DNA of 64,000 nucleotides from an uncultured Spirochaetaceae bacterium (GTDB lineage Bacteria > Spirochaetota > Spirochaetia > Treponematales > Treponemataceae): assembly GCA_902783155.1 (NCBI GenBank), contig CACZPR010000007.1:1-64000 (forward strand). Direction: 5' to 3'. The notes under the pieces are model-generated. The model was not told where the DNA came from. It saw only the letters and a list, made by a program, of their open reading frames with translations, and ran no database searches. The stretch's first letter is position 1. Every line of letters begins with the position of its first letter. A program made the translations under genes and the position numbers. Below are positions 1-8,538 of the stretch, piece by piece.

Positions 1-95
1 CCTGCCGAAAGGCAGTTCCGTAGGAATGAGCCGCGCAAGACGGCGAAGTGCGGATAGCCCGACCCGAATGTAGTGAGGGGACCGCCCACATTCTT
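1..95. other. Hairpin-rich G+C-rich leader or intergenic element
   Basis: Three small perfect hairpins follow each other: CTGCC/GGCAG around a GAAA tetraloop (2-15), TTCC/GGAA (16-26) and GCCG/CGGC (30-44). The block is much richer in G+C than the A-rich DNA that follows. It has no open reading frame and does not fold as a tRNA that I can see. It may be the end of a structured RNA or a dispersed intergenic repeat; the left side is cut by the window. Confidence 0.3.
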
Positions 96-185
96 AAAAA
101 AACAAACTCTTTTTAAAAAATAATTACATGGAAAATCATTTGGGCTTGGTGGTAGAATAGGCAGAGAAATATTCAGGAGGAACGG

Positions 186-2183
186 ATGGCCTTTACCAAA
201 ACTGCCGATGCCTTGATTTTTACAAAAGGCAACGAGACTTTGAAAATTGAAGTCTGGGGAAAAGATTCTCTTCGTGTACGCTCGACACTGGAGACCGATT
301 TTACAAAAAATGACTGGGCACTGACGGAGCCGCTGGAATCAAAAGGAAATGCGATAATTACGATTGACGATGAAAAAAAATCCGCAACAATCACCAACGG
401 AAAAATTACGGCATCCGTAAATCACAACGGTGTGCTTTCTTTTATCAAGGACAACAAGGTTGTTCTTCACGAATATTTCCGAAGCTACGACCCTGATTCT
501 ACAAAGGAAAGCTGCTGCACAAAAGTTATCAACAGGCAGTACAGGGGAATAATCGGCGGTGACTACAAGCTAACCGTGCGTTTTGATGCGAACGACGACG
601 AAAAGATTTTTGGAATGGGTCAGTATCAGACTCCGTATCTGGACATGAAAGGCTGCTTCCTTGAACTTGCACAGCGCAATTCGCAAATTTCAATTCCGTT
701 TGCGGTGTCAAATCTTGGATATGGATTTTTGTGGAACTCTCCAGCGGTTGGGACTGTTGCGTTTGGAAAAAATCTGACCGAGTGGACAGCACAAAGCACA
801 AAGGAAATGGACTACTGGATTACAGCAGGGGACACTCCGGCAAAGATTGTTGAAAATTATACGTCGGTTGTTGGTCGCGCACCACAGATGCCCGACAATC
901 TTTTGGGATTCTGGCAGTGCAAGCTTCGTTACAGGACTCAGGAAGAAGTTTTGACAGTTGCACGAAAATACAAGGAACTGGGAATCCATCTGGATGTGAT
1001 TGTGATAGATTTCTTCCATTGGATTCGTCAGGGCGACTGGGGATTTGATCCAGAGTATTGGCCGGATCCAAAGGCGATGTGCGATGAGCTTCACGCGATG
1101 GGAACAAAGGTCATGGTTTCAGTGTGGCCGTCGGTTGACAGAAAGTGTTCGCATTATTACGAGATGGCGGAAAATGGTTATCTGGTAAGAACCGAACATG
1201 GAACCGCACAGACTTATGCTTTCAACGGCGACTGCATTACTTTTGACGCAACAAATCCAAAGGCGCGCGAGTATCTGTGGAACATCTGCAAAAAAAATTA
1301 CATGGACTATGGAATCGACATGTTCTGGCTGGACAATGCTGAACCTGATTACGATGTCTATGATTATGAAAATTATCGTTACCAGCTGGGACCTGCCGTT
1401 GCCTTGAGCAATATCTATCCGAAGTTTTATGCCCAGGCATTTTATGACGGAATGAAAAAAAGCGGCGTAAAGGAGATTGTAAATCTGGAGCGTTGTGCAT
1501 GGGTCGGTAGCCAGAAATACGGAACGATTTTGTGGAACGGAGACGTGCAGAGTACGTTTGAATGTCTGCGTGATTCTGTGGTTGAGGGCGTGAACATGGG
1601 ACTTTCTGGAATCCCTTGGTGGACAACGGACATCGGTGGATTCATGTACGGAAATCCAAAGGACAAAAAATTTGTGGAGCTTCTGGAACGCTGGTTTGAG
1701 TTTGCCGTGTTCACTCCGATTCTACGCCTGCATGGAGACCGTGACCCGCATGACATCGAGCCGCTTGAAAAAGTAAAGGACTGGGGCGGTGGATATCTGT
1801 ACACAGGTCAGCCGAACGAAATCTGGAGCTACGGAGAAGAAGCGCAGAAGATTATGGAAAAGCAGATTAAGCTGCGCGAAAGTCTTAAGCCGTACATCTC
1901 CAAGCTGATGGCAGAGGCACATGAAAAAGGAAGCCCCTTGATGCGTGCCATGTTCTACGAATTCCCGGAAGATGAAAAATGCTGGGACATCCGCGACCAA
2001 TACATGTTCGGAAGCGAATACCTTGTTGCCCCGGTTTTGGAAGCAGGAGCCACATCAAGAAAAGTCTATCTCCCGGAAGGAAAATGGGTTGAAATCAACT
2101 CGAACAAAAGTTTTGACGGCGGAAAAACGGTAGATGTCGATGCCCCGATTGATTACATCCCGGTTTTCAAAAAATCAAAATAA
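186..2183 (+). CDS. GH31 family alpha-glycosidase (alpha-xylosidase/alpha-glucosidase type)
   Basis: Retaining glycoside hydrolase of family 31, 665 residues, with no signal peptide, so probably cytoplasmic. An N-terminal beta-sandwich (about 1-225) precedes the TIM barrel. The likely nucleophile is Asp383 in the strand motif WLDNAEPD, and the likely acid/base is Asp453 in WNGDVQSTFE. The C-terminal beta domains end near KSK. An AGGAGG ribosome site lies just upstream of the ATG. Family members release terminal alpha-linked xylose, glucose or related sugars; the exact substrate cannot be read from sequence. The gene stands alone, ends at a strong terminator, and is not obviously part of the glycan clusters. 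Family assignment is secure, specificity is not. Confidence 0.93.
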   Translation: MAFTKTADALIFTKGNETLKIEVWGKDSLRVRSTLETDFTKNDWALTEPLESKGNAIITIDDEKKSATITNGKITASVNHNGVLSFIKDNKVVLHEYFRSYDPDSTKESCCTKVINRQYRGIIGGDYKLTVRFDANDDEKIFGMGQYQTPYLDMKGCFLELAQRNSQISIPFAVSNLGYGFLWNSPAVGTVAFGKNLTEWTAQSTKEMDYWITAGDTPAKIVENYTSVVGRAPQMPDNLLGFWQCKLRYRTQEEVLTVARKYKELGIHLDVIVIDFFHWIRQGDWGFDPEYWPDPKAMCDELHAMGTKVMVSVWPSVDRKCSHYYEMAENGYLVRTEHGTAQTYAFNGDCITFDATNPKAREYLWNICKKNYMDYGIDMFWLDNAEPDYDVYDYENYRYQLGPAVALSNIYPKFYAQAFYDGMKKSGVKEIVNLERCAWVGSQKYGTILWNGDVQSTFECLRDSVVEGVNMGLSGIPWWTTDIGGFMYGNPKDKKFVELLERWFEFAVFTPILRLHGDRDPHDIEPLEKVKDWGGGYLYTGQPNEIWSYGEEAQKIMEKQIKLRESLKPYISKLMAEAHEKGSPLMRAMFYEFPEDEKCWDIRDQYMFGSEYLVAPVLEAGATSRKVYLPEGKWVEINSNKSFDGGKTVDVDAPIDYIPVFKKSK

Positions 2184-2201
2184 TTTCGGCTTTAAAAACA
2201 C

Positions 2202-2237
2202 AATCCCCTTCATCAATTCGGTGGAGGGGATTTTTTT
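2202..2237 (+). terminator. Rho-independent terminator after the GH31 gene
   Basis: An 8-bp stem AATCCCCT (2202-2209) pairs with AGGGGATT (2225-2232), with further imperfect pairing in the loop, and runs into a seven-T tract. It sits 19 bases past the GH31 stop and before the convergent CAP gene. Confidence 0.85.
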
Positions 2238-2258
2238 GATTTTGCACTAATCAGCCAC

Positions 2259-2828
2259 TTATTTCGTCAAAATCATTGCCCAGTAATGTTTGTAGTCGCT
2301 GTTGGCACTGTATGCGTGTGCTATTCCGATTTTGGTAAAATCACCGAGCATGTTTCGTCTGTGGCCCTGGCCGTCGTGATTTTCACTATCTTCTTTCCAT
2401 TGGTTAAAAGTCTGTGAACCGGAGCTGTATCCGGCTGCAATGTTTTCACCCGTGCTGCGCCAAGGAATTGAAAGCTCCGTCAGAACGGTTTCGCAGTCTG
2501 TACCGTTTGGGCGTGTGTGCCCCCAACATGTGACAATCTCATTTGCGCGGATCTGGGCTGCCTTGCACAAACCTTCATCAAGGGTAAGCCTACCAAGCGT
2601 TCCGACAAGATTTGTTTTGGTTGTGTTGTCTTCGTTCCAATAAAAGGCTTCGTTTCCTGTCCTGAACTGGTTCACAAGATTAAAACAAGAGTGGACCTCA
2701 TTATCGATATTTGGGACGACAGTGGAATTATCAACAGTGCCGCCGCCCGCCGGATTTTTACATCCCGCAAAAACAAGTGCAAAAATCAAAACGAGCGCGA
2801 AAATACCATGCTTTTTTGTTGTTACCAT
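2259..2828 (-). CDS. CAP/SCP-domain lipoprotein
   Basis: A 189-residue exported lipoprotein: a hydrophobic segment ends in the lipobox FAGC, with the lipidated cysteine at residue 23. A short linker leads into a CAP (CysRich/SCP) domain. Recognisable CAP signatures are the GHTRPNG motif, the TGENIAAG motif and NHDGQGHRRNML near the C terminus. Bacterial CAP proteins are secreted or cell-surface proteins whose biochemical role is mostly unknown. Its ATG overlaps the stop of the upstream zinc-ribbon gene by seven bases (ATGGTAA), so translation of the two is probably coupled. Domain call is firm; function is not known. Confidence 0.88.
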   Translation of the reverse strand: MVTTKKHGIFALVLIFALVFAGCKNPAGGGTVDNSTVVPNIDNEVHSCFNLVNQFRTGNEAFYWNEDNTTKTNLVGTLGRLTLDEGLCKAAQIRANEIVTCWGHTRPNGTDCETVLTELSIPWRSTGENIAAGYSSGSQTFNQWKEDSENHDGQGHRRNMLGDFTKIGIAHAYSANSDYKHYWAMILTK

Positions 2829-3181
2829 GGTAGGCTCCTAAATGTGCAAAGCATGAAGTTTAGTCCTACAAGGCACAATCCAACTATGCCCGTAATCATT
2901 CCCGCTTTTGCCATGCCGGAATTGTTGCCCGATTTTTTGCATTTTGAGGAAAAGACAATTCCAAGTATTCCCGATGGCAATGATAAAAACATTACCGCGC
3001 ATAGTAAAATGCTGAAGATTCCCAAAATCATTGAAGCTACTGCAAAACCAGTTGTTTTTGGTTGCTGGGATTCTTGCGGCTCCGGCTGTCGGAATGTTTC
3101 TGTGAAAACAACTTTTGCTCCACATTTTGTACAAAAGGCCGCGCCATCTAAAATTTTTTCACCACAGTGTATGCAGAACAT
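2822..3181 (-). CDS. Zinc-ribbon plus DUF4190 membrane protein (copy 2)
   Basis: A 119-residue protein starting with a short zinc ribbon made of two CxxC pairs (MFCIHCGEK and FCTKCGA). A polar linker follows, then two hydrophobic helices of DUF4190 type with the GMAKAGMITGI motif. It should sit in the inner membrane with the ribbon in the cytoplasm. AGGAGG precedes the ATG. It is a close paralogue of the gene just upstream (3207-3698), with a shorter linker, pointing to tandem duplication. No biochemical function is established for such proteins. It overlaps the start of the CAP lipoprotein gene. Confidence 0.8.
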   Translation of the reverse strand: MFCIHCGEKILDGAAFCTKCGAKVVFTETFRQPEPQESQQPKTTGFAVASMILGIFSILLCAVMFLSLPSGILGIVFSSKCKKSGNNSGMAKAGMITGIVGLCLVGLNFMLCTFRSLPW

Positions 3182-3206
3182 AAAATCCTCCTAAAAAATA
3201 GATGCC

Positions 3207-3698
3207 TTATACCCAGGCAGCCTCATCCGCAGCAATGTCGCGCCCAAGTGCAAAACAAAATACAAACCATAGAACTGCTGAAACCAGCCCGATGATTCCC
3301 GTAATCATTCCCGCTTTTGCCATTCCGTTGTTGTTGCCCGACTTTTTGCTTTTTGCGGAAAAAATGATGGCCAGTATGCTTGATGGCAACGAAATAAGTT
3401 GTGCTGCCGCCAGACAGACACTCACTATTCCAAGAATCATTGACGCAATTGAAAGTCCGTTTGTGCGTGGTGCATTCTGTGTGCCTGGAGCGGGGGACGC
3501 AGAAGTGTTGTAAGGATTTGATACCGGCTCCGGGGTTGATTCGACCTGTGGTTTTTCTGGCTCAACGGCCCTTGTGCTTATGTTGTCTATCGTTTGGGTT
3601 GGTGGAACGGGGATAGCCTCGCGGACAATTTTTTCACCGCAGTTTGTGCAGAATGTCGCCCCGTCCAAAAGTTTTTCGCCACAATTTGTGCAGAACAT
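3207..3698 (-). CDS. Zinc-ribbon plus DUF4190 membrane protein (copy 1)
   Basis: A 163-residue paralogue of the next gene. The N-terminal ribbon has two CxxC pairs (MFCTNCGEK, FCTNCGEK), followed by a Pro/Thr/Glu-rich linker of about 60 residues and two DUF4190 membrane helices ending in a GMAKAGMITGIIG motif. GGGAGG lies just before the ATG. The linker is the main length difference between the copies. The ribbon could bind a protein partner or metal; I know of no tested role. The gene is the first of a short leftward pair that runs into the CAP lipoprotein gene. Confidence 0.8.
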   Translation of the reverse strand: MFCTNCGEKLLDGATFCTNCGEKIVREAIPVPPTQTIDNISTRAVEPEKPQVESTPEPVSNPYNTSASPAPGTQNAPRTNGLSIASMILGIVSVCLAAAQLISLPSSILAIIFSAKSKKSGNNNGMAKAGMITGIIGLVSAVLWFVFCFALGRDIAADEAAWV

Positions 3699-3763
3699 AA
3701 AATCCTCCCAGTTTTGAAATGCTGCGTAAAGTATATCATATTTTGTGGAAATGTTGTAGAGCT

Positions 3764-4219
3764 TTATCTGGATTCCAAATCCTTGAACAAATCCCGGCAG
3801 CCCTGATGAATCTGCTCGTATGTGATGTCAAAGTTCCCTGTGTACCAAGGGTCGGCGACATCTCCATTGCTTCCAGAAAATTCCCTAATTTTGTGGATTT
3901 TGTTTTCAGTGTCACCACCGAATATTCTTTTCATGTTGCGGATGTTTTCATCGTCCATTCCAATCAGAAGGTCGAAATCATCATAGTCACTTTTTTTGAT
4001 TTGGCTTGCATGATGCGGAATAAGGGGAACATTCATTTCATTCAATTTTCTTTTTGCCGGCGGATAGATTCCGTTTCCAATCTCTTCCGTACTCGTTGCT
4101 TTTGAATCAATAAAATATCGGTCGGATGCCCCAGCGTTATCGACAATCTGCTGCATAATGCACTGTGCCATCGGTGAGCGGCAGATGTTTCCGTGGCAGA
4201 TAAAAAGGATTTTGGTCAT
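3764..4219 (-). CDS. Low-molecular-weight protein-tyrosine phosphatase
   Basis: A 151-residue phosphatase that removes phosphate from protein tyrosine. The P-loop CX5R motif is CHGNICR, with nucleophile Cys8 and Arg14, and the general acid Asp123 lies in the DPWYTG loop. Length and order fit the family. I chose the ATG at 4219 because it forms an ATGA overlap with the stop of the upstream gene and begins at the usual MTKILFIC; an in-frame ATG four codons earlier is less likely. In many bacteria such enzymes pair with tyrosine kinases of capsule export, but no kinase is visible here, so that link is only a possibility. Confidence 0.92.
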   Translation of the reverse strand: MTKILFICHGNICRSPMAQCIMQQIVDNAGASDRYFIDSKATSTEEIGNGIYPPAKRKLNEMNVPLIPHHASQIKKSDYDDFDLLIGMDDENIRNMKRIFGGDTENKIHKIREFSGSNGDVADPWYTGNFDITYEQIHQGCRDLFKDLESR

Positions 4220-4719
4220 TTTAATTTCCATCCGTTCAGCGCAATCGTGCAGATTATATCACGCCATGTTTCGTAGCCTATGGCATTGGGCTTTATGTCA
4301 ATAACGTCGGTCTCAACCCATCTTCCGTACATCAAAAGATAAATTATTGCGGAGTATTCCAAATCTTTTTCAAACGGATTGAACACCGACAGCATCATAG
4401 CCTGATGTTTTCTTCCGTCACAAATCTGCGAGAATTTAATGATTAAAGTTTTTTCTGGATTTTTGATTTCCCCGACATTTTTCAGATTGACCAGAACATC
4501 GTTCTCGACATCCGCTTCGATATAAAGTTCTTCACCGGGATAAACCTGCACTGTATTTTCAGGAAGCACATAAGGAGACTCACCTAGTTCGGCCGCATAA
4601 TATTGGTCTTCACTCACCGCAAGATTCAGAACAAATGATTCCCTGAGATTTTTCTCCTGTGAAAAGCCAAAACCTGCGCAAGCTAAAATACCGATTAAAA
4701 ATAAAATCTGTTTTTTCAT
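4216..4719 (-). CDS. Exported protein of unknown function
   Basis: A 167-residue protein with a clear N-terminal signal sequence (MKKQILFLIGILACAGFGFS) and a predicted cleavage near residue 20. The mature part is rich in beta-strand-like segments and acidic residues and has no motif I recognise. Its start overlaps the stop of the SH3 lipoprotein gene upstream (ATGA), and its stop overlaps the start of the tyrosine phosphatase gene, so the three genes form a tightly coupled leftward operon. A periplasmic or surface location is likely. Confidence 0.7.
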   Translation of the reverse strand: MKKQILFLIGILACAGFGFSQEKNLRESFVLNLAVSEDQYYAAELGESPYVLPENTVQVYPGEELYIEADVENDVLVNLKNVGEIKNPEKTLIIKFSQICDGRKHQAMMLSVFNPFEKDLEYSAIIYLLMYGRWVETDVIDIKPNAIGYETWRDIICTIALNGWKLK

Positions 4720-5378
4720 CGCACCCTCGTGAGAACGAAAGTCTCACCGTTCCGAACAAACTGGAGATTCTGGGCATCAAGATTTACAAGTTTCCATTCT
4801 TCACTGTACGGCTCGTTATCAGGATTGTCAAGAACTGACAACAGAATCGTTTGTCCATCAAGATTCCATTTTCCGCCTATGCCTTCACTTTCTTTCCAGC
4901 CAAAACTAAACTCACCGTCGGACTTAAAATTCAAAATATTTCTTTCGTTTTCCCAATTACCGATAAGTCCGAAGCGGGTCGCGTCCTCAACCAAGTAACC
5001 GTCGAAACACCAGCCGACCGTTCCCTGCATGGCGTTTCCCTTCAAATCAGTGACATCATTCACAACCTGAATTTTAACCCAGTTTCCGCTCACATCGCCG
5101 ATGGTCTCTGCTTTACCGGTCTCCATGATTTCCACTTCCGTTCCGATTATCATGGTCGCAATAATTTCACTGTCGGTTGACTCACTCTTGCGCAGTCTAA
5201 GCGACTCACTTACATACAGGGTCTTTACATCTTCCTGAACAGGCTCCGGTTTTTCTTCCGCTTGTTTTTCTGTTTCCTCGATTTTTACTTCATTGTTTTT
5301 TGCATTCTGCTTATTGCATGAAACAAACGAAAGCGCCATAAAAACCACAACCGCCATTGCCACAAAAGTTTTTTTCAT
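4716..5378 (-). CDS. Bacterial SH3-domain lipoprotein
   Basis: A 220-residue lipoprotein. The signal ends in the lipobox FVSC, lipidated at Cys21. A Glu/Lys-rich linker leads to an SH3-like segment (about 50-125) with the LRLRKSES and GTEVEIME pattern typical of bacterial SH3_3 domains, then a beta-rich C-terminal part with repeated W-containing strands. Such SH3 domains often bind peptidoglycan, so a periplasmic envelope role is reasonable. The ATG at 5378 is preferred over an upstream TTG because AGAGGAA is well spaced from it. First gene of the three-gene operon ending in the phosphatase. Confidence 0.75.
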   Translation of the reverse strand: MKKTFVAMAVVVFMALSFVSCNKQNAKNNEVKIEETEKQAEEKPEPVQEDVKTLYVSESLRLRKSESTDSEIIATMIIGTEVEIMETGKAETIGDVSGNWVKIQVVNDVTDLKGNAMQGTVGWCFDGYLVEDATRFGLIGNWENERNILNFKSDGEFSFGWKESEGIGGKWNLDGQTILLSVLDNPDNEPYSEEWKLVNLDAQNLQFVRNGETFVLTRVR

Positions 5379-5466
5379 AATCAAGTTCCTCTTGGTATTA
5401 GTCTACCATTATTCAATATGATTCATCAATTCATTGAATGGCAGAAACATTAGATTTATTAACGGC

Positions 5467-5495
5467 TAGACAAAATAGATGATGTTATTTATTAT
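5467..5495 (+). promoter_or_regulatory. Sigma-70-type promoter for the first AAA_14 ATPase
   Basis: TAGACA (5467-5472) and TATTAT (5490-5495) are separated by 17 bases and lie 45 bases before the ATPase ATG. The surrounding CTAGACAAA also occurs upstream of the third AAA_14 gene (about 56487) and in the 9.6-kb intergenic region, so it may be a shared element. Confidence 0.55.
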
Positions 5496-5526
5496 ACAAA
5501 TATGGAATTGTACTCCGAATTTGTAT
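5494..5526. repeat. Inverted repeat overlapping the AAA_14 promoter
   Basis: ATACAAAT (5494-5501) and ATTTGTAT (5519-5526) are perfect 8-bp arms about 17 bases apart. They start on the -10 box and end 13 bases before the ATPase ATG, a position suited to a repressor operator. The right half, AATTTGTAT, is also found in the palindrome before the second AAA_14 gene. Confidence 0.5.
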
Positions 5527-5539
5527 GAAGAGGTTGTAA

Positions 5540-6754
5540 ATGGCATTGAATAGAACCGCATCTGGTTACTTAAAATATCTTAGCGGACATTTTTCCTGCG
5601 TAGTTGTAACGGGAGCAAGACAGACCGGAAAGACCACTTTAATCAAAGCATTCGCTTCATCAATCCAAAACATTCAGTATGTTACTCTGGATTATCCGCA
5701 GCTGCGAAGCCTGGCAAAAACAGATCCTGAGCTTTTCCTGCAGCAATATAAGCCGCCGCTGATTATTGACGAAATTCAATATGCACCGGAACTTTTGCTC
5801 TACATAAAAATAAAAATCGATGAGGACAGGCACAACGGAATGTATTTTTTAATCGGCAGCCAGATGTTCCGCTTGATGAAAAATGTAAGCGAATCTCTTG
5901 CCGGCCGTGCGGGACTTTTGCAGCTTTACGGCTTTACACGTGCGGAAACAATGGGCTATAAAGAAAAGATTTTTATTCCGTCAAAAAATCTTGTGTCAAA
6001 CACAAGCGAAGATATTACAAGCATTTTTGACAAGATTTTCCGTGGCTCGATGCCGCAGATGGTTGTTGATGAAACGCTTACAACCGAAAGCTTTTTTGGT
6101 GAATATGTACAGACTTATCTTGAACGGGATATTCGTGAACTGATTGAAATAAAGAACGAACATAAATTCCTGCAATTCATTTCTTGCGTTGCCTCTCGAA
6201 CAGGACAGGAACTTAATCTCAGCGACATTGCAAAAGATGTCGGAATTGATGCAAAAACTTGTGACAGCTGGCTTTCACTGCTTGTTACGTCCGGAATTGT
6301 ATTTCTGCTGCAGCCGTATTCTGGAAACACAATAAAGCGGATTGTAAAGCGCCCTAAGATTTACATGATGGACACGGGACTTGCATGCTATCTTTCGCTG
6401 TGGAATAATCCGCGGGCACTGGAAGTTTCTGCAATGGCAGGAAATATATTCGAGACCTATGTGATTTCAGAAATCATAAAGACCTACACGAATGCAGGAT
6501 TGGATGTGCGGAGCAGATTTTCTTATTACCGCGATAACAACGGAAAAGAAATCGATCTTTTGATTGAAGAAAACAATGTCCTTTATCCTGTTGAAATAAA
6601 AAAATCCGCAAATCCGGGAAAAGATTCCTTAAAAAATTTTTCGGTCCTCAAAAGCCTGAATAAGGCCATTGGAACTGGATGCGTAATTTGCCTTTCGCAG
6701 TTCGTACTTCCGCTGGATGAAAATAATTGCCTTATCCCTGTTTCCGTGATTTAA
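5540..6754 (+). CDS. AAA_14 / DUF4143 P-loop ATPase (copy 1)
   Basis: A 404-residue protein of the ATPase family with an N-terminal AAA_14 domain and a C-terminal DUF4143 domain. Walker A is GARQTGKT (25-32) and Walker B is LIIDEIQ (Asp77, Glu78). The sensor region has LIGSQMF. A winged-helix-like middle part (LNLSDIAKDVGIDAKT) is followed by a DUF4143 domain with the PD-(D/E)XK-like pattern YRDNNGKEIDLL...PVEIKKS. These proteins are widespread and often multicopy; their cellular task is unknown. GAGG precedes the ATG. It converges with the DUF4422 gene only nine bases away. Copies 2 and 3 lie at 39.2 and 56.7 kb. Confidence 0.9.
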   Translation: MALNRTASGYLKYLSGHFSCVVVTGARQTGKTTLIKAFASSIQNIQYVTLDYPQLRSLAKTDPELFLQQYKPPLIIDEIQYAPELLLYIKIKIDEDRHNGMYFLIGSQMFRLMKNVSESLAGRAGLLQLYGFTRAETMGYKEKIFIPSKNLVSNTSEDITSIFDKIFRGSMPQMVVDETLTTESFFGEYVQTYLERDIRELIEIKNEHKFLQFISCVASRTGQELNLSDIAKDVGIDAKTCDSWLSLLVTSGIVFLLQPYSGNTIKRIVKRPKIYMMDTGLACYLSLWNNPRALEVSAMAGNIFETYVISEIIKTYTNAGLDVRSRFSYYRDNNGKEIDLLIEENNVLYPVEIKKSANPGKDSLKNFSVLKSLNKAIGTGCVICLSQFVLPLDENNCLIPVSVI

Positions 6755-6763
6755 AAAAGCCGG

Positions 6764-7549
6764 TTAAAAACTCTTTTCATATTTTTTTCCGGTGATTTTT
6801 GCGCGCAGGAAAGAGAAGCCTTTTTTGAACCAGTTGACGTGCTGCATGTCGATTACGCGGCATTCGGTGAAAGAATAATTTTTTGTGTAAAGCCACACGT
6901 CCAGAAGCCGTTCGCTGAGCCGTCCAAAAAATCTTGCATGGAATGAATCATACTGTGAAACGTCAACACGTTTTTCAACTTCGCCCAGAATATCAAAAAG
7001 CCATGTGCAGTATTCATCAAGATAATTTTTTTTCATAATCATCATGTTGAATGCGTGCATTTTTTTTGTATGCTTCAGATTTTCAAATGCGGCACAATAT
7101 TCTGGATATTTTTCTTCGATGATTTTTCCGCAAATGTCGAGCGGCTCCACAAACATCGTGTGCTTGTAATGATTGTAGATTGTTTCAATATAATAGTTGC
7201 GTTTTTTCGGAAGAACGATGTCGGCTTTTTTCAAAAGATTTTCTGCCTGCTCCTGATTCAAAACGATTTTGAATTTTTCATCCTCAGTTTTGGGAATCTT
7301 TTTTGCCGCAGTAAAATATCGTCTGTAATGGCAAAGCCCAATGTAGTCCGCATCCAGATTTTTCCAAGCCCAATAAAGCCCGGTCAGCTCGCAGTAAAAA
7401 GGATTTTTCCCCGAAATGTTTTCGCCGGTATTGTCACCTGCAAATCCAAAAGGTTCTTTTCCCTCTGCCCCGACATGTAGCGGAAGATAGATTGCGTCAG
7501 ATGGAACCTGATATTTTTTGTGCGCGGCGATTATGAGTTTTATATCCAT
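6764..7549 (-). CDS. DUF4422 domain protein, putative glycosyltransferase
   Basis: A 261-residue stand-alone DUF4422 protein. It carries the family hallmarks: DNTGENIS, KNPFYCELTGLYWAWKN and DYIGLCHYRRYF. Proteins of this family lie in capsule and O-antigen loci and are treated as glycosyltransferases, though the reaction is rarely proven. The same domain forms the N-terminal half of two large fusions later in the window (46497 and 54138), where it is joined to a GT8 domain. Last gene of a leftward operon after two GT2 genes, with a nine-base gap to the previous stop. Confidence 0.82.
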   Translation of the reverse strand: MDIKLIIAAHKKYQVPSDAIYLPLHVGAEGKEPFGFAGDNTGENISGKNPFYCELTGLYWAWKNLDADYIGLCHYRRYFTAAKKIPKTEDEKFKIVLNQEQAENLLKKADIVLPKKRNYYIETIYNHYKHTMFVEPLDICGKIIEEKYPEYCAAFENLKHTKKMHAFNMMIMKKNYLDEYCTWLFDILGEVEKRVDVSQYDSFHARFFGRLSERLLDVWLYTKNYSFTECRVIDMQHVNWFKKGFSFLRAKITGKKYEKSF

Positions 7550-7558
7550 GTTTTTTCC

Positions 7559-8536
7559 TTACATAAAAATTTTTCTTGCTAGATTGTAAAGCGGAGTTCC
7601 AAACGAAAGCAGGCGGATTGCAATCTTTTGTTTTTTTTCATATTCATCTTTGCTTAGAATTTCCGTTTTTTGTGAAAGCAGAAAATCTACGATTTCTTTT
7701 TGTTCTCTTTTGTACTCCGATTTGTTTTTTGACTTCAGAACTTGGTTCAGCGTTGAAAAATAAGCCCAGACCAGACGACGGTTGGCGGCAGTTTGCATGT
7801 CTGGATATTTTTCTGTAATGGTCTTGCACATTTCCTTTGTGTTTTCAATCAGCAAATATTTTTTTGAAAAATCTATGCTTGTGGTGATTGAATTTTCTCG
7901 GATTCTGTAAAAATAAACTGGATTTCCACCGACGGCAATTTTGTCGCACTGGAAAAAGAGTTTATATGTTGTTGCTGTATCTTCAAAATTTTTCCCGACT
8001 GGAAAGGTAACGGAAGTGAATAAAGATTTGTCGTAGAGTTTTGCCCAGGTGGACAAATCAATTTCCCTGTCTAAAAGGATTTCTTTGATTGCGTCTTTTG
8101 ATTCAAAGAGCTTTTCTTTTTCTGCTCCCAAACCTTTGTAGATTTTTTTTGAATCTTTGAGAATGGTGTGTGCCCCGACAGCGATTTTTGTCCGGTGTTT
8201 CTTTATTAAATCAACAAGGTATTCTATTGCGTATGCCGGTAAAAAATCATCGGAATCAAGGAAAAATAAAAAGTCTCCATTGGAATTTTTTATTCCAGCA
8301 TTTCTGGCATCGGAAAGACCGCCGTTTGTTTTTTTGATTATCTTGATTCGGGAATCTCTTTTTTGATATTCGGAAGCAATTTGATTTGACCTGTCTGTTG
8401 AGCCGTCATCAACAATCACTATATCAAGATTTTTGTATGTCTGCGCGATGGTTGAGTCAAGACATTCCGCAATATAATTTTCGACGTTGTACATTGGGAT
8501 GATTACTGAAACAAGAGGTGCAAATTCTGAATCCAT
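7559..8536 (-). CDS. Family 2 glycosyltransferase
   Basis: A 325-residue GT-A enzyme of family 2 that would transfer a sugar from a nucleotide donor on the cytoplasmic side. The N-terminal half has the canonical VSVIIPMYNVE strand, VDDGSTDRS, GLSDARNAGIKNS and the metal-binding FLDSDDF. The C-terminal 120 residues are variable and without membrane helices. It starts two bases after the stop of the upstream GT2 gene and is followed by the DUF4422 gene, so all three are probably made together. The acceptor and donor cannot be told from sequence. Confidence 0.9.
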   Translation of the reverse strand: MDSEFAPLVSVIIPMYNVENYIAECLDSTIAQTYKNLDIVIVDDGSTDRSNQIASEYQKRDSRIKIIKKTNGGLSDARNAGIKNSNGDFLFFLDSDDFLPAYAIEYLVDLIKKHRTKIAVGAHTILKDSKKIYKGLGAEKEKLFESKDAIKEILLDREIDLSTWAKLYDKSLFTSVTFPVGKNFEDTATTYKLFFQCDKIAVGGNPVYFYRIRENSITTSIDFSKKYLLIENTKEMCKTITEKYPDMQTAANRRLVWAYFSTLNQVLKSKNKSEYKREQKEIVDFLLSQKTEILSKDEYEKKQKIAIRLLSFGTPLYNLARKIFM

Positions 8537-8538
8537 AG

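Noticed and set aside
2517-3194. Open frame of 225 codons on the plus strand
   Set aside because: It lies opposite the CAP and zinc-ribbon genes, which have clear domains and ribosome sites.
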